Below are positions 4,476 to 7,676 of a stretch of 7,676 nt of DNA, one piece after another. The DNA lies in assembly GCA_913062745.1 (NCBI GenBank), contig CAJXXJ010000164.1, forward strand, positions 1 to 7,676, written 5' to 3'. Below the pieces are notes generated by a model that had not been told where the DNA came from, made no database searches, and worked only from the letters and a program-made list of their open reading frames with translations. The first letter of the stretch is position 1, and each line of letters begins with the position of its first letter. The stretch comes from an uncultured Phaeodactylibacter sp. GTDB lineage: Bacteria > Bacteroidota > Bacteroidia > Chitinophagales > Saprospiraceae. The position numbers were made by a program, and so were the translations under genes.

Positions 4476-6836
4476 TTACTTCTCTTCCTGTTTAAAATTA
4501 TCCACCACATCCTTAAGGTTGATCTCAAGGCTGGCTTTTTCATCCGAATCTGGCTCCAGGTCCTTAGCGGCGATGGTTTTGACCGTATCCCGGCGGGGGT
4601 GGGTAACGTTCGGGCACCGGAGCTGCTTGCGCAGCGTATCCTTAAGCTCAGGGAATGGCGTGTTGACCAGCTTGTGGTAGCGCTCGTCCTTATCCGCTTT
4701 TTGGATGAAGGTGGAAACGATAGGCAGCGCGGTATTGGAACCCTGCCCGAGGTCCAGGTTGCGGAAGCGCACGCCGGGGGATTCTGCCCCCACCCAGGCA
4801 CCCATGACCAGCTCCGGCGTAAAGCCGATGAACCAACCATCGCTGTGGTTTTGGCTGGTACCGGTCTTGCCGGCCAGCGGTTGGCGCATATCATAGCGGT
4901 AACGGATACGGCGGCCCGTACCGCGATCTATAACATCCTGAAGCATATCGTTGAGCATATCGGCCTGAGCCTGGTCCATGACCTGCGGCCAGCGGCTGCT
5001 ATCGCTCAGCGCGCTGTTGTCGATCAGTACCTCGCCGGCATCCGTCTCCACCCGTTTGATGAAGTGGAGGTCTGGCCGTTTGCCCCGGTTGGCGAAGGTG
5101 CTGTAGGCTTGCACCATATCGTAAAGGCTGACTTCTGCTGCGCCCAATGCAATGGAGGGTACCGCAGGCAGAGGGGAGGAGATGCCGCAGTTTTTGGCAA
5201 ATTCGGCTACCCGCTCCGGTCCGGTTTGCATCATGACTTGTACGGTTACGGTGTTGACGCTGTTGACTAAGCCGCCTTCCATGGAATAGTAGCCACCGTA
5301 GCGCTCCTTCGCATTTTTGGGCGTCCAGTTGTCGTAGCGGTAGTATGTCCGCAGCTGATTGGGGTAGCGCCGGCAGGGGTCGATGCCCTTCTGCATTGCG
5401 GCTGCGTAGACGAATGGCTTAAAGGTAGAACCCACCTGCCGCCGCGACAGGACATGGTCGTACTTAAAATACTCATAATCCAGTCCGCCCACCCAAGCTT
5501 TAACAGCACCGGTCTTCGGAGATGCTGCCATAAAGCCGGCGTGCAGTATTTGCATATAGTGCTTAATCGAGTCGAGCGGGCTCATCTCCGTTTCTACAGG
5601 TTTGGGCCAGTCAAACAGCGTCATGCCTTGCTGAATACGGAATATGGAGTCTATCGCAGTGGTATCCAGCCCCTGCTTGCGGAGTTGCTGGTAGCGCTCG
5701 CTGTTACGGACCGCCGCCTGCAATACGCTGATGGTATCCCAGGCCGGCTGATCTCCCAGGTGCTCATCAAATTGCTTTTGCAAATAAGCCATGTGCGTGC
5801 GCATCGCCTGCTCGCCCATGTATTGGAGCTCTGGGTCAAGGGTTGTATACACCCGCAAACCATCGGTATACAGGCTGTAGGGGCTGCCATCGGGGTGCGT
5901 TTTGTCTTTTAGCTGTCTCTTGAGCTCCTGCCGCAGGTATTCGCGGAAGTAAGGCGCCGGCCCGAGCGCGTGAGTGATGGGGTAGTAATCCAAATCGATA
6001 GGGAGTTGCTGCAGTGAGTCTGCCACTTCCGCAGGCAGGTAGCCATTGTGGGCCATTTGGCCAAGTACCAGGTTGCGGCGTTGTTGGGCCAGTTCGGGGT
6101 GAGCGGTAGGGTCATACAAAGCAGTAGCTTTCAGCATGCCGATCAGAATGGCAGACTGCCGGGGGGTGAGCCGGGCGGGTTGGGTGTTGAAAAACCGCTG
6201 CGCAGCTACCTTAATGCCGTAAGTGTTTTCGCTGAAAGGCACCGTATTCAGGTAGAGCTCCAGAATGCGCTCTTTTTCATAAAGCTTTTCGAGCCGCAGG
6301 GCGATGAATACCTCCCGGGCTTTGTTGATGATCAGGGAATACTCACCGTAGTCTTTGCGCGGGTAGAGGTTTTTGGCCAGCTGCTGACTGATGGTACTGC
6401 CGCCGCCTTTGGACTGCTGACCCATTAGGATGGTTTTGAAAAATACCCGGCCCCAGGCACGCAGGTCGACGCCGCTGTGCTCGTAAAAGCGGGCATCTTC
6501 GGTGGCGATAAGGGCATGGATGAGATGGGGAGAAATGCGCTCGTAGGAGGTGTTGCTGCGGTTCTCCAGGTAGTAACGGCCCATAAGCGTACTGTCGGCA
6601 AAGTAAATTTCTGTGGCTTGCGGCTGCGCCAGGCGAGTCAATTCTTCGTCTGAAGGAAGCGCGCCGAAAAGGCCGAGCCGGACACTGAGCAGAAAAATGA
6701 ACAGCGCAAAGACACCCAGCGCCGCCAGAATGCGAATGCCCGTCCACGTATGGCTGGCTGCCGGATAGTCAATCCAGAAGTTATACCAGCTTACGGCCAG
6801 GTTGAGCTTTTTGTTCCGAAGACGGGCTTTGTTCAT
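4476..6836 (-). CDS. mrcA: Class A penicillin-binding protein 1A (transglycosylase/transpeptidase)
   Basis: 786 aa. It polymerises lipid II into glycan strands and cross-links the peptides, anchored in the inner membrane with its active domains in the periplasm. A cytoplasmic N-terminus is followed by one membrane helix at about 35-53. The GT51 glycosyltransferase domain (about 75-260) shows catalytic E113 in ATEDARFYEH, GGGSTISQQLAKN (144-156) and RILELYLN (190-197). The transpeptidase domain (about 430-715) shows the three penicillin-binding motifs: S470-T-F-K473, S526-V-N528 and K657-T-G-T660, the last followed by DGWFIGFTPE. The C-terminal tail is short, charged and Lys/Glu-rich. Length and motif spacing fit a complete, active enzyme. 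ATG 6836 is preferred because it gives a normal cytoplasmic tail before the helix; there is no Shine-Dalgarno site. mrcA is used as the generic PBP1A symbol; ponA is equivalent. Confidence 0.96.
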   Translation of the reverse strand: MNKARLRNKKLNLAVSWYNFWIDYPAASHTWTGIRILAALGVFALFIFLLSVRLGLFGALPSDEELTRLAQPQATEIYFADSTLMGRYYLENRSNTSYERISPHLIHALIATEDARFYEHSGVDLRAWGRVFFKTILMGQQSKGGGSTISQQLAKNLYPRKDYGEYSLIINKAREVFIALRLEKLYEKERILELYLNTVPFSENTYGIKVAAQRFFNTQPARLTPRQSAILIGMLKATALYDPTAHPELAQQRRNLVLGQMAHNGYLPAEVADSLQQLPIDLDYYPITHALGPAPYFREYLRQELKRQLKDKTHPDGSPYSLYTDGLRVYTTLDPELQYMGEQAMRTHMAYLQKQFDEHLGDQPAWDTISVLQAAVRNSERYQQLRKQGLDTTAIDSIFRIQQGMTLFDWPKPVETEMSPLDSIKHYMQILHAGFMAASPKTGAVKAWVGGLDYEYFKYDHVLSRRQVGSTFKPFVYAAAMQKGIDPCRRYPNQLRTYYRYDNWTPKNAKERYGGYYSMEGGLVNSVNTVTVQVMMQTGPERVAEFAKNCGISSPLPAVPSIALGAAEVSLYDMVQAYSTFANRGKRPDLHFIKRVETDAGEVLIDNSALSDSSRWPQVMDQAQADMLNDMLQDVIDRGTGRRIRYRYDMRQPLAGKTGTSQNHSDGWFIGFTPELVMGAWVGAESPGVRFRNLDLGQGSNTALPIVSTFIQKADKDERYHKLVNTPFPELKDTLRKQLRCPNVTHPRRDTVKTIAAKDLEPDSDEKASLEINLKDVVDNFKQEEK

Positions 6837-7234
6837 GGAGGCATCGTTTTTTTGGGTAATGCGAATAGGAGTATAGGGCCTGCACTGGCAGGCTTATTTG
6901 GCTCGTTCGTTTCGATAAAGGCGTGAGTAAACGGTAAAGACTCAAACAAAAAATGGAAAATCCGCTAAGCCCCATCGCAGCCGGGGCATGCGTCTTTATA
7001 CAGATACGTATGTTTTAGTCTCAGTGTTGCAGTAGTATCACCCTCTCTATTTATCCAACTGCCAGATATAGGCAGAGGTTCCCTCTTACAGTCAATAATT
7101 ATAAGAAACTAAGCATCAGTGAATTGAAAGGGCCGCTTGCTCCTAATTTTTTGTCAGGGCTGTACGGTTCACGAAGTGCTTACGGAGGATGGGCTTTAAA
7201 TTTTTTGAATGTACTCCTGGTGGTGCTACGAGTT
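6837..7234. other. Divergent intergenic region between the PBP1A and AMMECR1 genes
   Basis: Nearly 400 bp with no gene that I can support. It holds an inverted repeat at 6878-6893 (see separate entry) and a 5-bp stem at 7059-7075 (CTGCC and GGCAG). TATGTTTT at 7009-7016 is one base from the -7 consensus. The reading frame of the AMMECR1 gene stays open back to 7019 but has no ATG there, so upstream coding remains possible. Promoters for both divergent genes should lie here, but no exact TAnnTTTG is seen. Confidence 0.4.
6878..6893. repeat. 6-bp perfect inverted repeat upstream of PBP1A
   Basis: GCCTGC and GCAGGC flank a 4-nt loop, about 40 bp upstream of the PBP1A start codon. On the plus strand it is followed by TTATTT, but no plus-strand gene ends here. 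It would lie in the PBP1A leader or promoter; no role can be assigned. Confidence 0.4.
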
Positions 7235-7676
7235 ATGATAGTTATTTTTTGGGCAAAGGCTAAAAACCGGAAAAAAGGACTTCTCAAAGACATTGCTTTT
7301 TTGAGCATCAAGTCCAGGTTTGATCCTGACATCAAGCTTCCGGATCCACCTGCCCAAAGGCTTGAGGAGCATTTGGGCGCTTTTGTAACCCTGAAGATAC
7401 AGGGAAGGCTCAGAGGATGCATCGGGCATATAACCGGGGACCGGCCTGTATGGAAAACAGTTTCTTTAATGGCGGCCCAGTCAGCTTTTAATGATCCCAG
7501 GTTTCCTCCCCTCAGTGAAAATGAGACAGAGCAGCTTGAGCTGGAAATTTCCATCCTCAGTCCATTATCCCCAGTGGAAGATGTGGAAAATATCATTCCA
7601 GGCAGGCATGGACTTATGATCATAAAGCACGGCGCCAGCGGTCTGCTGCTGCCCCAGGTTGCCTCTGAACGCAACT
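7235..7676 (+). CDS. AMMECR1-domain protein (AmmeMemoRadiSam system A type), 5' part
   Basis: The frame is open to the window edge, giving 147 codons; the usual length is about 180-200 aa, so a short C-terminal part is missing. Recognisable AMMECR1 motifs: GAFVTLKIQGRLRGCIG (residues 48-64, with the invariant LRGCIG at 59-64), AAQSAFNDPRFPPL (80-93), ISILSPL (105-111), GRHGLMI (123-129) and GLLLPQVA (136-143). The family's biochemical role is unknown; in bacteria it often neighbours MEMO-like and radical-SAM proteins, none of which can be seen here as the window ends. ATG 7235 is the only ATG in frame and gives a normal-length N-terminus; upstream GTG or TTG codons would add a hydrophobic stretch. 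Six of nine arginines use AGG or AGA and isoleucine often uses ATA, unlike prs (all 17 arginines CGN), which may hint at a different origin. Confidence 0.85.
   Translation, partial: MIVIFWAKAKNRKKGLLKDIAFLSIKSRFDPDIKLPDPPAQRLEEHLGAFVTLKIQGRLRGCIGHITGDRPVWKTVSLMAAQSAFNDPRFPPLSENETEQLELEISILSPLSPVEDVENIIPGRHGLMIIKHGASGLLLPQVASERN

Noticed and set aside
4599..5270. Plus-strand open frame of 223 codons inside the PBP1A gene
   Set aside because: It is antisense to a well-conserved transpeptidase domain. Long antisense frames are expected in GC-rich coding sequence.
7004..7011. ATACGTAT palindrome as a possible operator
   Set aside because: It is an isolated 8-bp palindrome without a second copy or promoter context, so it is easily due to chance.
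7189..7263. Short ORF with ATG at 7189 behind GGAGG, 24 codons
   Set aside because: GGAGG touches the ATG with no spacer, the peptide ends after 24 residues, and the phylum rarely depends on Shine-Dalgarno sites. Nothing supports it as a leader peptide.
7180..7674. Minus-strand open frame of 164 codons at the right edge
   Set aside because: It is a shadow of the AMMECR1 gene. The plus-strand translation has several invariant family motifs, while the minus-strand product is Ser-rich and resembles nothing.

Overview
The window looks like a chromosomal segment of a Bacteroidota bacterium, possibly of the Saprospiria/Cytophagia type. The reasons are moderate-to-high GC coding sequence, start codons without clear Shine-Dalgarno sites, and exact matches to the Bacteroidota -7 promoter box TAnnTTTG ahead of two genes (prs and a transposase). 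The phylum call is an inference. No rRNA, tRNA or CRISPR array is visible.

Layout from left to right. Positions 1-252 are non-coding and carry a short 7-bp tandem repeat. A small NfeD/YqiJ-like membrane protein (minus strand, about 253-855) diverges from prs (plus strand, 1077-2024), which encodes ribose-phosphate pyrophosphokinase. An IS630-family insertion sequence of 1348 bp (2024-3371) sits exactly in the prs stop codon. It has 29-bp imperfect terminal inverted repeats and is flanked by a TA duplication. Its transposase is split into two frames that meet at an A7 run, where loss of one base (or a +1 shift) would restore one protein of about 422 aa with an intact DDE triad. Beyond the IS, a CoiA-like nuclease gene (3456-4349) and a class A penicillin-binding protein gene (4476-6836) both lie on the minus strand. 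A 398-bp gap follows. At the right edge is the first part of an AMMECR1-domain gene (plus strand, 7235 to beyond 7676).

The host genes are mostly housekeeping or accessory: PRPP supply for nucleotide synthesis (Prs), peptidoglycan polymerisation and cross-linking (PBP1A), possible handling of incoming DNA (CoiA-like) and an envelope protein. They do not form an obvious single pathway. Before the IS arrived, prs and the coiA-like gene were convergent, about 80 bp apart, with a hairpin between them that the IS has now separated from prs. The most informative parts of the window are the IS and its junctions: preservation of the host stop codon, a transposase promoter buried in a 16-bp inverted repeat, self-palindromic ends and the frameshift site. 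I see no convincing new multi-gene system.
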